A stretch of 64,000 nucleotides of DNA from Tuberibacillus sp. Marseille-P3662 (GCF_900178005.1 NZ_FXBS01000006.1:1986970-2050969), one strand, 5' to 3'. Shown: positions 34,504 to 44,361, numbered from the stretch's first letter. Notes: a model not told the origin generated them from the sequence alone. Numbers and translations are program-made.

Positions 34504-36516
34504 TTGAAACGGCTATCATTGATTTTTATGGGGCTATTATTTGCAGCTGCGCTTGCCGGTTGCTCAGAATCGCCGAAACCGCAAGATGCTCTGGAGAAGT
34601 ATGTAAAGGCTTGGAACAATCAACAATATGAAGATATGTATGCAATGCTTTCAAAGGATGCCAAACAATCGATTGACAAAAAAACATTCGTCAACCGCTA
34701 CAAGGATATCTATCAAGGGATAGAAACGTCCAACCTCGAAGTGTCATACAAGAAACCGGAGAAAGAAGAAGATATTGACTATGATGACATTCAGGAAAAA
34801 AACTTCACCTATCACGTCAAGATGAACACATTAGCTGGCAAAGTATCGTTTGACGATCAAGTTAAACTCATGAAAGAAAAGACTGATGATGACGTATCAT
34901 GGCGTATCAATTGGGACACATCCATGATCTTTCCACAGCTGAAGAAAGGCCAAACCGTCCATGCAAAAACCCTTTCAGCGGAACGCGGCGAGATTTATGA
35001 TCGTAATGGGAAAGGACTCGCGATTAACGGTGAGGCATATGAAATCAGTCTTGTTCCCGGTGACGTTAAGGAACATCCGAAGTCAATTGATAAGCTTGCA
35101 AACATCCTAGACATTGATGTTCAATATATTAAAGATCAACTTGATCAAAGTTGGGTTAAAGCTAACACCCGCGTTCCTATTAAAACCGTCTCAAAATCAG
35201 ATAAAAAAACGATTAATCAAGTTAAAAAGCTTAAACCTGTCATTACGCCCACGGTACCAGCTAGACAATACCCATGTGGCGCTGCCTGTGCCCACTTAAC
35301 TGGCTACACAGGAGGGATTACGGGTGAGGAATATCAAAAATTGAAAGATAAGGGGTATACAAAGCAATCTTCTGTTGGCAAACGAGGGCTTGAAAGCCTG
35401 TTAGAAGATCAACTGCATGGAAAAAGCGGCGGTGTCATTTACATTAATAACAGTGACGGGGATCGCGTTGCGACCATCGCTCAAAAGGACCCCGTTAATG
35501 GTCAAGACACCAAACTAACCATTGACCGTTCATTACAACAAACCATCTACCAACAAATGAAAGGTGATGCTGGAACCGCGACAGCGATTCATCCGAAAAA
35601 AGGTGGCGTGTTAGCACTGGTTAGCACACCAGCTTTTGATCCCAATCAATTTGTTCTGGGGATATCATCAGACGAATACAAATCATTACAAAACGACTCA
35701 GGACAACCATTAATTACGCGCTTTAGCAAAACGTACGCACCAGGATCAACCATGAAACCCTTGACAACAGCCGTTGCCTTAAAAAACAAGGCGATTCAAC
35801 CTGATACAACCATGACGATAAACTCCACAAAATGGCAAAAAGACAGTTCCTGGGGAGACTATTACGTCACCCGGTTGAACCACGACACTCGTATCGACTT
35901 GCACACGGCACTTGTTAAGTCTGACAACATTTATTTTGCTAGAACAGCTTTAAAAACAGGTCAAGAGAATTTTGTTAACGGATTACAATCATTCGGTTTT
36001 GGTGAAAAACTGGGACTCCCTTTTCCAATGGAACCCTCATCCGTTTCAAAAAATGGATCGATTGACTCTGAAGTCGCGTTAGCCAATTCAGGTTATGGCC
36101 AAGGGCAAGTCAACGTTAATCCGTTACATATGTCTTATATGTACAGTGCCTTTATTAACGATGGAAATATTGTTCAACCCCATTTGCTTAAGGGGCAACA
36201 AAACGGAAAATGGAAACAAAACCTCATATCATCCGGAGCAGCGAACACCATTCATGATGCGCTCGTCGATGTCGTCCAAAAAGGAACTGCCTCAGAACCC
36301 AATGTTACCGGCATCCATATTGCTGGCAAAACGGGAACGGCTGAATATAAAAAAGAGCAAGGCAAAACCGGACGTGAAAATGGCTGGTTTGTCGCCTATG
36401 ATACTCAAAAAAACGATCTCTTAATGACCATGATGATTGCGGATGTTCAAGACCGCGGCGGCAGTCATTACGTCGTTAAGCAAGTTAAAAACGTTTTTAA
36501 AAAAGTCACTGACTAA
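34504..36516 (+). CDS. pbpC: class B penicillin-binding protein with MecA-type N-domain (PbpC/PBP3-like)
   Basis: This 670-residue lipoprotein-type transpeptidase has lipobox LAGC (Cys20), an NTF2-like MecA N-terminal domain at about 25-150, a dimerisation/allosteric domain, and a transpeptidase domain. The active-site motifs are S415-T-M-K418, S473-D-N475 and K609-T-G-T612. This is the architecture of S. aureus PBP2a and B. subtilis PBP3 (PbpC, 668 residues), which tend to have low beta-lactam affinity. It cross-links peptidoglycan outside the membrane. C258 and C262 (YPCGAACAHLTGY) are an unusual cysteine pair. The start is TTG behind AAAGGAGG. Confidence 0.93.
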   Translation: MKRLSLIFMGLLFAAALAGCSESPKPQDALEKYVKAWNNQQYEDMYAMLSKDAKQSIDKKTFVNRYKDIYQGIETSNLEVSYKKPEKEEDIDYDDIQEKNFTYHVKMNTLAGKVSFDDQVKLMKEKTDDDVSWRINWDTSMIFPQLKKGQTVHAKTLSAERGEIYDRNGKGLAINGEAYEISLVPGDVKEHPKSIDKLANILDIDVQYIKDQLDQSWVKANTRVPIKTVSKSDKKTINQVKKLKPVITPTVPARQYPCGAACAHLTGYTGGITGEEYQKLKDKGYTKQSSVGKRGLESLLEDQLHGKSGGVIYINNSDGDRVATIAQKDPVNGQDTKLTIDRSLQQTIYQQMKGDAGTATAIHPKKGGVLALVSTPAFDPNQFVLGISSDEYKSLQNDSGQPLITRFSKTYAPGSTMKPLTTAVALKNKAIQPDTTMTINSTKWQKDSSWGDYYVTRLNHDTRIDLHTALVKSDNIYFARTALKTGQENFVNGLQSFGFGEKLGLPFPMEPSSVSKNGSIDSEVALANSGYGQGQVNVNPLHMSYMYSAFINDGNIVQPHLLKGQQNGKWKQNLISSGAANTIHDALVDVVQKGTASEPNVTGIHIAGKTGTAEYKKEQGKTGRENGWFVAYDTQKNDLLMTMMIADVQDRGGSHYVVKQVKNVFKKVTD

Positions 36517-36527
36517 CCTTTTACAAG

Positions 36528-36572
36528 AACCACCCCTTTGGCTTAACCATCAGCCTTTTGGGTGGTTTTTTT
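36528..36572. terminator. terminator after the PBP gene
   Basis: AACCACCC (36528-36535) and GGGTGGTT (36560-36567) with an inner GGCT/AGCC pairing, followed by a long T-run on the plus strand. It overlaps the last codons of the convergent membrane-protein gene. Confidence 0.88.
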
Positions 36573-36866
36573 CTGTTCATCTGGGTCATGGTTATTTGTT
36601 GCGATCAAGGTCGCAATTTTGCGAATCACCCCTGCCACCAGCATCCACACCGTACAAGAAAGAATAAACGGAAACAACAACGTCTCAACAAGGTTAATCG
36701 GTAACCATTGTCTGAAACTAAAAAGTGCAGCCCCAAAGGTAAAATACAAAATTCCAATGTCGCCTAAAATTAAATACCACGGCCGTCTTTGTTTAAAGAA
36801 ATAGACAATCAAATAGCCGCCAATGGCGATTAAGGTCATCCCTAAAACCAATTGTATAAAAGGCAT
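36543..36866 (-). CDS. small membrane protein, unknown
   Basis: From the ATG at 36866, which has GGAGGGAGG upstream, the product is 107 residues with three hydrophobic helices (MPFIQLVLGMTLIAIGGYLI, YLILGDIGILYFTFGAALF and FPFILSCTVWMLVAGVI) and a charged, His/Asp/Lys-rich tail. I do not recognise a family. Its 3' end shares the hairpin of the convergent PBP gene. Confidence 0.6.
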   Translation of the reverse strand: MPFIQLVLGMTLIAIGGYLIVYFFKQRRPWYLILGDIGILYFTFGAALFSFRQWLPINLVETLLFPFILSCTVWMLVAGVIRKIATLIATNNHDPDEQKKTTQKADG

Positions 36867-37034
36867 CCCAGCCTCCCTCCTCGATCTGTTTCCAGTCTTT
36901 CCATACAAACAAATTTATACACACATGTTTTGCCAAAATCACAAACGCCACATCAGCCTTAAATGACTTGTTTATAGTTGATCGCCGAGACAAGCCATTG
37001 ATTATAACATATACAGATTAGAGGAGGGATTCAA

Positions 37035-37988
37035 TTGAAAAATGTGATTTTGTTTGCTGATACCGGGATCGATGATACGCTCGCGATCATTTATGCTTTG
37101 AAACATCCAAACATCAATTTAGTTGGGATTGTGAGTGGTTATGGAAATGTCGAACGTAATAAAACATTACGGAATGCAGAATATCTCTTAGATCTGGGAG
37201 ATCGCAGTGATATTCCAGTCATCGCAGGTGCGACACGGCCATTAAGCGGTGAAGAACCTCCATTTTACCCGGATGTTCACGGTACTGAAGGTCTGGGGCC
37301 TATTGATCCGCCTATTAATGAAGAACGCTATTCGGATCGAAGTAACTTTAGTAAACTGTTCGAGCTTATCAAAGCCTATGAGGATGACATAACAATTGTT
37401 AATGTTGGCCGGATGACATCACTGGCTATGGCTTGGAATTTGAGTCCAGAGACGATGCAGCTAGTTTCAAACTATTATGTTATGGGTGGTGCCTTCTTGG
37501 TACCTGGTAATGTCACCTCTGTCGCTGAGGCCAACTTTTATGGTGACCCTATGGCAGCCGACTTTGTCATACAGACAGCTCAGAATGTGACGGTCATTCC
37601 GCTAAACGTCACGGAAAAGGCATTGATCACTCCTGGCCTTGTGGATTACATTGATCAGCAAACGCGATCGGAATTGGGACAAGTGATCGAACCAGTACTT
37701 GAATACTACTATGACTATTATAGGGAAGTTCAGCCAGGTATAGAGGGCAGTCCCGCCCATGACTTATTAGCAATGATGGCTGTTGTTGATGACGCTAACA
37801 TGCTCGAATATCATCAACGTAGGGTTAGAGTCGCTCACATGGATGGCGTCGCAAAAGGATTAAGTATTGCCGATTTCCGGGCATCGGCAGAGGACTGTCA
37901 TGAACCCGAATGTGATCGTATTGCGTTGTCCATTGACTATAATCAATTTGTGACTAACTTTTTAGATATTATGACGCGACATGTCTAA
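37035..37988 (+). CDS. nucleoside hydrolase (inosine/uridine-preferring family)
   Basis: This 317-residue enzyme would split ribonucleosides to base plus ribose. The Ca2+-binding N-terminal loop is FADTGIDDTLAI (7-18), and the substrate-contact segments MGGAF and AEANFYGDPMAADF are intact, with SPAHDLLAMMAV near residue 240 supplying the last calcium Asp. The usual first Asp of the DxDxxxDD motif is Phe7, while the calcium-binding positions (D9, D14) are kept. The start is TTG with GGAGGG upstream. Monocistronic with a strong terminator. Substrate range is not predictable. Confidence 0.88.
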   Translation: MKNVILFADTGIDDTLAIIYALKHPNINLVGIVSGYGNVERNKTLRNAEYLLDLGDRSDIPVIAGATRPLSGEEPPFYPDVHGTEGLGPIDPPINEERYSDRSNFSKLFELIKAYEDDITIVNVGRMTSLAMAWNLSPETMQLVSNYYVMGGAFLVPGNVTSVAEANFYGDPMAADFVIQTAQNVTVIPLNVTEKALITPGLVDYIDQQTRSELGQVIEPVLEYYYDYYREVQPGIEGSPAHDLLAMMAVVDDANMLEYHQRRVRVAHMDGVAKGLSIADFRASAEDCHEPECDRIALSIDYNQFVTNFLDIMTRHV

Positions 37989-38011
37989 ATGTTGATTTTT
38001 ACCTTTCATTG

Positions 38012-38041
38012 AAAAAAGATGCCCAATGGGCGTCTTTTTTT
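38012..38041 (+). terminator. terminator of the nucleoside hydrolase gene
   Basis: AAAAAAGATGCCC and GGGCGTCTTTTTT flank a three-base loop at 38024-38026, with a T-run. Confidence 0.9.
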
Positions 38042-38187
38042 ACTGCCTCCCTCTTCATGGAATCTTACGCTACATCCCCATCACCTTTCTAAAATGACGC
38101 TATCATTAAATATTGTCAGATTGTCCGTTCATATCCATCAATATAGATTAATACATTAAATTGAACTCAGGTTAAAGGAATGATTTG

Positions 38188-40110
38188 GTGAATCAATCCA
38201 AGCGCGTTAGACAAGAGATCGAAAAACGATGTCATCAATTGTTTGAACATCAAAGTGATGACGGGGCATGGCATTATTGTTTTGAAGGGGCCCTTATGAC
38301 CGATGCCTACATGATTATTTTGCTTCGAACACTTAATTTAGATGAAGGTACCATCATCCGGAAGTTAGCGGATCGTCTGCGGAGACAGCAGCAAACCAAT
38401 GGGACATGGCAAGCTCATCCGGATGAACCCAGCGGGAATTTATCTGCCACAACCGAAGCTTATATGGCCCTTTTATATTCAGGATATGTCGATCAAACAG
38501 AGCCGGCTATGAAAAAAGCAGCCGCCTATATCAGAGCGCAGGGTGGTCTAAAAAAGACTGGGGTGTTAACCCGACTATTTTTGGCAATGAACGGCCATTA
38601 TCCTTGGCCTATACTCCCTGTAAACCCAGCTATTGTTGTTTTACTACCGGCGATTTCTCCCGTAGACTTTTATTCTTTGTCCAGTTATGCCCGGGCCCAC
38701 TTTGCTCCCGCCTTACTTGCAATCGAACATCAATTTTCCAAAACAAGTCAATGGACACCTGACTTAAACCATCTCAATAAAAAAGGATTAAGATCGGATC
38801 AACAAAATGACTATTGGCCGGAAATTCAAACGTTGTCCCACGGCACCAGAGATCGCCGATCATTCTTTTCTAACTTAAAAGATGAATGGTACAAACTTAA
38901 CCAACTTCCAAACAACCTTAAAACGAAACCAGATCGATGGATTGAGGACTATATCTTATCACGGATTGAACCTAATGGTACCTTGCTGAATTATGCCAGC
39001 TCCACCTTTTTTATGATATACGGGTTAATGGCTATGGGGTATGCTGCTTCTTCACCTATCATTCAAAAAGCCGTGGATGGCTTAAAAGGCCTGATTTGGG
39101 ATGCCAATGATGCGTATCATGTACAAAATTCACCTTCAACCGTTTGGGATACAGGACTTATTAGCTATACGCTTCTGGAAAGTGGCATTAAACAAGATCA
39201 TCCCGGCCTCCTTAAGGCAGCTGATTACTTACTTAACCACCAACAGCAGAAATATAGTGACTGGGCGATTCACGCCCCCAAAGCAGAACCTGGAGGATGG
39301 GGTTTTTCACCGTCCAATACCCTTCATCCAGACATGGACGACACGCAAACTGTGCTAAGAACCATTGAGCACTACGCCAAACAACATCAAGCTTATCACA
39401 CAGCTTATCAGGAAGGCGTACACTGGCTGTTATCAATGCAAAATTCAGATGGCGGTTGGGCGGCGTTTGAGCGCAATACAGATCAATATTTTCTAGCTTT
39501 ACTTCCTATCAAACATATGAGAAGCGCTGCCATTGATCCAGCGACACCTGACCTCACAGGAAGGACCTTACAGTACCTTGGAAAGCATTTGCAGCTTGAT
39601 GACAATCATCCCAAGGTTAAAGCAGCCATCAAATGGTTGAAACAGCGCCAAGAGGGTAATGGATCCTGGTATGGACGTTGGGGAGTCTGTTATATCTACG
39701 GGACATGGGCGGCTGTTTCCGGATTGGCTTCTGTGTCCACAGGTCAATCAAACGCTGAAGCCATACAAAGAGCTGTCAAATGGCTGACAACCATCCAAAA
39801 TGAAGATGGCGGTTGGGGTGAATCATGCCGCAGTGATGTTAGTAAATCTTACGTCCCTTTATCCCAGAGTACACCTGTACAAACAGCCTGGGCTGTTGAC
39901 ACGCTTATCGCAGCATCTGAAAAATCTCATCGCGTCATCGAAAATGGCATCCATTATTTATTAAATGCGACGAACGTAACTGAAGAAGCCACAAACGATC
40001 CCACCGGTGTCGGTTTACCTGGACAATTTTATATACGCTATCATAGTTATCAGTATATTTGGCCTCTGCTTGCTCTTGCTCACTACTATAATAAATTTGG
40101 GAAAAATTGA
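38188..40110 (+). CDS. squalene-hopene / sporulene-type terpene cyclase
   Basis: This protein of about 640 residues is a class II triterpene cyclase. The protonating DMDD motif is at 382-385, and QW repeats occur throughout (QQTNGTW, QNSDGGWAAFE, QRQEGNGSWYGRWGVCYIYG, QNEDGGWGES). Family members cyclise squalene to hopene, or, as in B. subtilis SqhC, cyclise tetraprenyl-beta-curcumene to sporulenes that protect spores from oxidation. The two cannot be separated by eye. Neither squalene nor curcumene synthase genes are adjacent. AAAGGA lies eight bases before a GTG at 38188 and five before a TTG at 38185; the GTG is preferred. Confidence 0.92.
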   Translation: MNQSKRVRQEIEKRCHQLFEHQSDDGAWHYCFEGALMTDAYMIILLRTLNLDEGTIIRKLADRLRRQQQTNGTWQAHPDEPSGNLSATTEAYMALLYSGYVDQTEPAMKKAAAYIRAQGGLKKTGVLTRLFLAMNGHYPWPILPVNPAIVVLLPAISPVDFYSLSSYARAHFAPALLAIEHQFSKTSQWTPDLNHLNKKGLRSDQQNDYWPEIQTLSHGTRDRRSFFSNLKDEWYKLNQLPNNLKTKPDRWIEDYILSRIEPNGTLLNYASSTFFMIYGLMAMGYAASSPIIQKAVDGLKGLIWDANDAYHVQNSPSTVWDTGLISYTLLESGIKQDHPGLLKAADYLLNHQQQKYSDWAIHAPKAEPGGWGFSPSNTLHPDMDDTQTVLRTIEHYAKQHQAYHTAYQEGVHWLLSMQNSDGGWAAFERNTDQYFLALLPIKHMRSAAIDPATPDLTGRTLQYLGKHLQLDDNHPKVKAAIKWLKQRQEGNGSWYGRWGVCYIYGTWAAVSGLASVSTGQSNAEAIQRAVKWLTTIQNEDGGWGESCRSDVSKSYVPLSQSTPVQTAWAVDTLIAASEKSHRVIENGIHYLLNATNVTEEATNDPTGVGLPGQFYIRYHSYQYIWPLLALAHYYNKFGKN

Positions 40111-40129
40111 TCTGAAGAAGATGTAAACT

Positions 40130-40158
40130 AAAAGATGCCTAATAAGGGTGTCTTTTTT
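40130..40158 (+). terminator. terminator of the cyclase gene
   Basis: AAAAGATGCC (40130-40139) and GGTGTCTTTT (40147-40156) pair with two G-U wobbles and end in a T-run. Confidence 0.75.
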
Positions 40159-40204
40159 ATTGGATTGATCGCTTAGAAGGATGAATCGTAGAAGTTGTAA
40201 GACA

Positions 40205-40708
40205 TTATTGATTAATAATATTTTTTAAATCTCTAACATCTGCTTCTTGCTTAATAGAACGAAAGGATATGATTTCCATTGCTCTCTGATGTTGTTCAAA
40301 TTCACTACTTATCGAGTTTTCTAATCGCTCAAATTGGATAGGAATATCCGACACTTTTCGTTCTAATTTCGTTTGACCATCTTCCAGCGTTTCCAACCGA
40401 TGCTCAACTTTCGTTTGACCTTCCTCTAAGCTTTCTAATCGCAGTTCTACTTTCGCTTGACCTTCCTCTAACAGTTCTAGCCGCATTTCTACATTGCTGA
40501 GACGTCCTTCTACTTTGTCTAAGTGTCCTTCTACATTGTCTAAACGCCCCTCGACATTGTTTAAACGCTTTTCAACTTGTTCTAAGCGCCCTTCGACTTG
40601 TTCTAAACGACCGTCAATTTTATCAAATCTTTCATTCATTTCTGTACGAAATTGAATAAATTTCTCATCAATAACGGTTCTTAACATTTCTTTTAAATCA
40701 TCACTCAT
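40205..40708 (-). CDS. coiled-coil protein with tandem heptad repeats
   Basis: A 167-residue protein whose residues 31-80 are seven near-exact seven-residue repeats (GRLEQVE, KRLNNVE, GRLDNVE, GHLDKVE, GRLSNVE and similar), followed by 14-residue repeats of the form LLEEGQAKVELRLE. This predicts one long continuous coiled coil with a short helical tail. There is no export signal. The same design is seen in the shorter protein at 515-859. GGAGGTGAT supplies the ribosome site. Function unknown. The exact repeats could change in number by slippage. Confidence 0.75.
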   Translation of the reverse strand: MSDDLKEMLRTVIDEKFIQFRTEMNERFDKIDGRLEQVEGRLEQVEKRLNNVEGRLDNVEGHLDKVEGRLSNVEMRLELLEEGQAKVELRLESLEEGQTKVEHRLETLEDGQTKLERKVSDIPIQFERLENSISSEFEQHQRAMEIISFRSIKQEADVRDLKNIINQ

Positions 40709-40937
40709 TTTATCACCTCCAAACTATCTATTATTATAGCATTTCATTTCATTCAGAACACACCAAACATTTGTTCTTGTTAACTATTATACATCATTTC
40801 TATAAAGAATCAATCACTTTTTTCGCGAAAAACATCAAAATGCTTCGTAAATATTTATTTAAAGACGGGGCTTTCGCCATTAAATGCTTGGCGACAAGCC
40901 AAGTTTTCTTTACAATAATAATGAGGAGGTCATACAT

Positions 40938-42314
40938 ATGAGTAATCGTATTGAAAAGGATACCATCGGAGAAATCGAGGTTCCAGAAGACAAACACTGG
41001 CGCGCCCAGACTCAGCGAAGCTTTCAAAACTTCAAAATCGGCGATGAAAAAATGCCAGAGGGCGTTATCAGAGGATTCGCTTATCTAAAAAAAGCGTGCG
41101 CCATCGTCAACAACGAGAAAGACAAGCTTGACCATGACAAAAAAGATGCCATTGTTGCCGCTTGTGACGAAATACTTGAAGGCAAGTTAAATGACCACTT
41201 TCCGCTTGTCGTTTGGCAAACAGGGAGCGGAACGCAAAGTAACATGAACGTTAATGAGGTCGTATCCTTCCGGGGCACAGAAATGCTTAAGGAAAAAGGC
41301 AGCGACAAAACGATTCATCCGAACGATGATGTGAACATGGGACAGAGTTCAAATGACACTTTCCCAACCGCTATGCATATTGCCGCCGTTTTATCGGTCA
41401 AAAGGCAACTGATCCCTGCCATTGAAAAACTCGCTGGTACTTTTAAGAACAAATCTGAAGCATTTAATGATGTGGTTAAAATTGGTCGGACGCATCTACA
41501 GGACGCCACACCATTAACGCTCGGTCAAGAAATCAGCGGCTGGTATACCATGCTGGAAACATCGCTTGAAAGTGTCCGACAGACTGTGGATCATCTACGT
41601 GAATTGGCAATCGGCGGGACAGCAGTTGGTACCGGCCTTAATACTCCGAAAGATTTTGGTGAAAAAGTGGCAGCGACGCTGACTGAGCTGATCGGTGAAG
41701 AATTCCGGAGCGCCCCCAACAAATTTCATGCGTTGACAAGCCATGATTCGATCACAAATACACATGGGGTTTTAAATTCTCTAGCCGGCGATCTTATGAA
41801 AATAGCCAATGACGTTCGCTGGTTAGCCAGCGGTCCGCGCTCAGGCATCGGCGAAATTACAATTCCGGCCAACGAACCGGGCAGCTCCATCATGCCAGGC
41901 AAAGTCAATCCAACCCAAGCCGAAGCCTTAACCATGGTTGCTACTCAAATTATGGGTAACCAAACAACAATCAGTGTGGCCAACAGCCAAGGTAACTTTG
42001 AACTTAATGTCTTCAAGCCCGTGATTGTTTATAATTTCTTGCAATCGGTACGCTTGCTAACCGATGGGATGCACTCTTTTAATGACAATTGTGCTGTCGG
42101 TATTGAGCCCGATCATGATCGCATCAAGCAACATTTAACGAATTCCTTAATGCTTGTTACAGCATTAAATCCACATATTGGCTATGAGAACGCAGCAAAA
42201 ATCGCCAAACAAGCCCACGCTGAAGGATTAACACTTAAAGAAGCTGCAGTAAAAAGTGGCATCTTAACCGAAGAACAATTTGAGGAATACGTCAATCCTC
42301 AAGATATGGTTTAA
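40938..42314 (+). CDS. fumC: class II fumarate hydratase
   Basis: This 458-residue homotetrameric enzyme interconverts fumarate and malate in the TCA cycle (called CitG in B. subtilis). The superfamily signature [16 protein letters not shown] is clear, together with [13 protein letters not shown] and the [19 protein letters not shown] segment that includes the catalytic His region. GAGGAGGT lies nine bases before the ATG at 40938; open frame further upstream has no ribosome site. A family B repeat hairpin follows and may terminate transcription. Confidence 0.96.
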   Translation: MSNRIEKDTIGEIEVPEDKHWRAQTQRSFQNFKIGDEKMPEGVIRGFAYLKKACAIVNNEKDKLDHDKKDAIVAACDEILEGKLNDHFPLVVWQTGSGTQSNMNVNEVVSFRGTEMLKEKGSDKTIHPNDDVNMGQSSNDTFPTAMHIAAVLSVKRQLIPAIEKLAGTFKNKSEAFNDVVKIGRTHLQDATPLTLGQEISGWYTMLETSLESVRQTVDHLRELAIGGTAVGTGLNTPKDFGEKVAATLTELIGEEFRSAPNKFHALTSHDSITNTHGVLNSLAGDLMKIANDVRWLASGPRSGIGEITIPANEPGSSIMPGKVNPTQAEALTMVATQIMGNQTTISVANSQGNFELNVFKPVIVYNFLQSVRLLTDGMHSFNDNCAVGIEPDHDRIKQHLTNSLMLVTALNPHIGYENAAKIAKQAHAEGLTLKEAAVKSGILTEEQFEEYVNPQDMV

Positions 42315-42321
42315 TCCATAT

Positions 42322-42527
42322 GAAAGAGGCTGGACAAATCTAAACAGGATACACAATAGCCGAACAATAAGATATGAAAGCAAGTTCTAAGCGTCGTCAA
42401 AATACGTAGACGCCTCGGCAAGCGAAGGACTTTGACGAAGCAATGACGATTTTCAACAAATAATCCGAACTGATCAATAATCAGTTCGGATTATTCTCTG
42501 TAACTAATATACTTTTGTCTTAGCCCC
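42322..42527. repeat. intergenic repeat family B, copy 2
   Basis: Inverse-orientation relative of 24714-24864. It contains GTAGACGCCTCGGCAAGCGA, GACGAAGC and a long hairpin, AATAATCCGAACTGAT (42459-42474) with ATCAGTTCGGATTATT (42480-42495), and ends with ATACTTTTGTCTTAGCCCC. GAGGCTGGACAAA at the left end mirrors the right end, giving imperfect inverted termini. Confidence 0.75.
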
Positions 42528-42556
42528 ATTCTCTCTATATATACAATATGAAAAAA

Positions 42557-43138
42557 CTAAGGATTAAAGCGATTTCGCTTAATTAGTCGGTAAATCGTAT
42601 AGCCGATCACTCCTACAATCACAACAGCAAGAGATACGGTTCCGAGATAGTCGTTAATCAATCGTTTCGCTTCCTCACCATAAAATGTAATTAATAGACC
42701 TTCTGCAAAAAAGCGAACCCCGCGACCGATCAGTGACCATATAATCACTTGCGGTATCGCGACTCTAAATATGCCCGATATAATCGTGAAGATCTTATAT
42801 GGGACAGGTGTAAATCCGGCAATCGCGAGTGAAGCACCGCCATACTTTTTAAAGTAACCTTCCGTTAAATCAATTTTATCATCCGATACAAATTTGGCTA
42901 AAATCTTCCTTCCAAACAGCCGGCCGATCCACCAACCCAACAGTGCCCCTGCAACTGAAGATACGGTCGTTACGAGCGCATACAACAGTGCTGAGGATGG
43001 GTTCGCTAACGCTAGCGGAATCAGTAACACATCTGGAGGCACGAGGAAAAATGATGACTCAGTGAAAGCAACAATCATAAGTCCCCAAATATCAAATTTC
43101 AAGAAAAAATCAGCCATGGCTTCAATCCATTGATGCAT
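42557..43138 (-). CDS. DedA/VTT-domain (YqaA-like) membrane protein
   Basis: This 193-residue membrane protein carries the VTT/SNARE-associated fold: TESSFFLVPPDVLLIPLAL in the first re-entrant region, GALLGWWIGRLFGRK and, after a charged loop, the hallmark GFTPVPYKIFTIISGIFRV. DedA relatives act in lipid scrambling and membrane-potential homeostasis; the YqaA branch is poorly studied. GCAGGTGATC gives a weak to moderate ribosome site. Monocistronic. Confidence 0.85.
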   Translation of the reverse strand: MHQWIEAMADFFLKFDIWGLMIVAFTESSFFLVPPDVLLIPLALANPSSALLYALVTTVSSVAGALLGWWIGRLFGRKILAKFVSDDKIDLTEGYFKKYGGASLAIAGFTPVPYKIFTIISGIFRVAIPQVIIWSLIGRGVRFFAEGLLITFYGEEAKRLINDYLGTVSLAVVIVGVIGYTIYRLIKRNRFNP

Positions 43139-43297
43139 ATGTCGAGATCACCTGCTACCCTATTATTTAGAACGCATTTTATCTTATTAAATCATAGGCA
43201 TTCTTATAACACTTAATCTATCAGACTTTAATTTATAAAAAAATAGTTGTCACACTTTTTTAACGTAATTATTTTGGTCCATTAACGCCGTACAGAA

Positions 43298-43336
43298 AAC
43301 CTAAGGAACACTGAGTTCTGAGTTATTCCTTAGGTT
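43298..43336 (-). terminator. terminator of the CDF gene
   Basis: AACCTAAGGAA (43298-43308) and TTCCTTAGGTT (43326-43336) form a perfect 11-bp stem that includes the last codons and stop; TTTTC follows on the minus strand. Confidence 0.8.
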
Positions 43337-44192
43337 CAACATGGACTTGAGCATCCATGATATCATATTGATTGATCAAAGCCTTTTCGACTTCTTGAGT
43401 AATATCGTGACTCCTTTTGACATCAAGTTCAGGATTAACGTGAATGACAACATCAACAATCACGTTGCTGCCGTACGTCCTCGCCTTAATATTCCCGATC
43501 TCTTTGACACCAGGAACCCTAAAAATGGTTTGTTTATAGGCTGTTAATTGGTTTTCATCAAAACCATCCGTGAGTCGATGAGACGATTCCTTAAATATAT
43601 CCCAGGCTGTTTTACATATAAGCAGCCCGACAATAATCGCCGTCACGGGATCTAACCATGGCAAACCAAATTGCGAACCGATAATCCCGACAGCCGCACC
43701 GATACTCACCCATGCATCTGATCGGTTATCTTTAGCTGCTGCCATTAAGGATTGACTGTTGACTTGCTCTGCTAGCCTGCGATTATACCAATAAACACCA
43801 TACATAACCACTGCTGCTCCCAGAGCCGTCCAAGCGGAGAGCCAATCCGGCGACTGATGCCTATCACCAATGACCGATAGAAATGCTTGATATAATACTT
43901 GTAAGCCAACCGTCATCATAATAAATGATGCAATCAGTGATGCCACTTGTTCAGAACGCCAGTGACCATAAGGATGATCCTCATCAGGTGGCTTCCGCGA
44001 AATTTTCAATCCAACTAAAACGGCCACTGATGCAATAATGTCTGTCGTATTATTTAATCCATCAGCTCTAAGGGCTTCAGAACCTGAAAATGTACCAATA
44101 ACTAATTTAATGACAGACAAAAATATGTAGGCGATGATACTGATAACCGCCCCTTTTTCCCCTGTCTTTATATCCCGATAATCTTGACTCAC
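43323..44192 (-). CDS. cation diffusion facilitator, probable Mn(II) exporter
   Basis: A CDF of about 289 residues with six helices and a C-terminal cytoplasmic domain ending in MDAQVHVEP. The transport-site residues are an N-x3-D pair in helix 2 (within DGLNNTTD) and a D-x3-D pair in helix 5 (DNRSD). This N/D/D/D set matches Mn(II)-type CDFs such as pneumococcal MntE and B. subtilis MneP/MneS rather than the D/D/H/D of zinc exporters. A GTG at 44192 with GGAGGT seven bases upstream is the start; the frame is open five codons further. Metal choice is inferred from these residues. Confidence 0.88.
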   Translation of the reverse strand: MSQDYRDIKTGEKGAVISIIAYIFLSVIKLVIGTFSGSEALRADGLNNTTDIIASVAVLVGLKISRKPPDEDHPYGHWRSEQVASLIASFIMMTVGLQVLYQAFLSVIGDRHQSPDWLSAWTALGAAVVMYGVYWYNRRLAEQVNSQSLMAAAKDNRSDAWVSIGAAVGIIGSQFGLPWLDPVTAIIVGLLICKTAWDIFKESSHRLTDGFDENQLTAYKQTIFRVPGVKEIGNIKARTYGSNVIVDVVIHVNPELDVKRSHDITQEVEKALINQYDIMDAQVHVEPKE

Positions 44193-44361
44193 AAGGTCAA
44201 CCTCCAAAAAATAATTGAAGCATGATAAATCATAACAAACGGTTTCTAGGTAAGTCTACAGAAATTTTTTGTAGTCATTACATCTATTTGAACATGATTA
44301 AAAAAAGTTGGACGTAATCAACTCTTATCTCCTTAAAAGATAAACTTTTTTATAGAAGCTT

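Noticed and set aside
40205..40708. Tandem repeats as a possible CRISPR array
   Set aside because: The repeats are contiguous 21-base coding units without spacers.
43139..43322. Search for RNA genes or riboswitches upstream of the DedA and CDF genes
   Set aside because: No recognisable yybP-ykoY or other metal-sensing leader; only AT-rich sequence and the CDF terminator.
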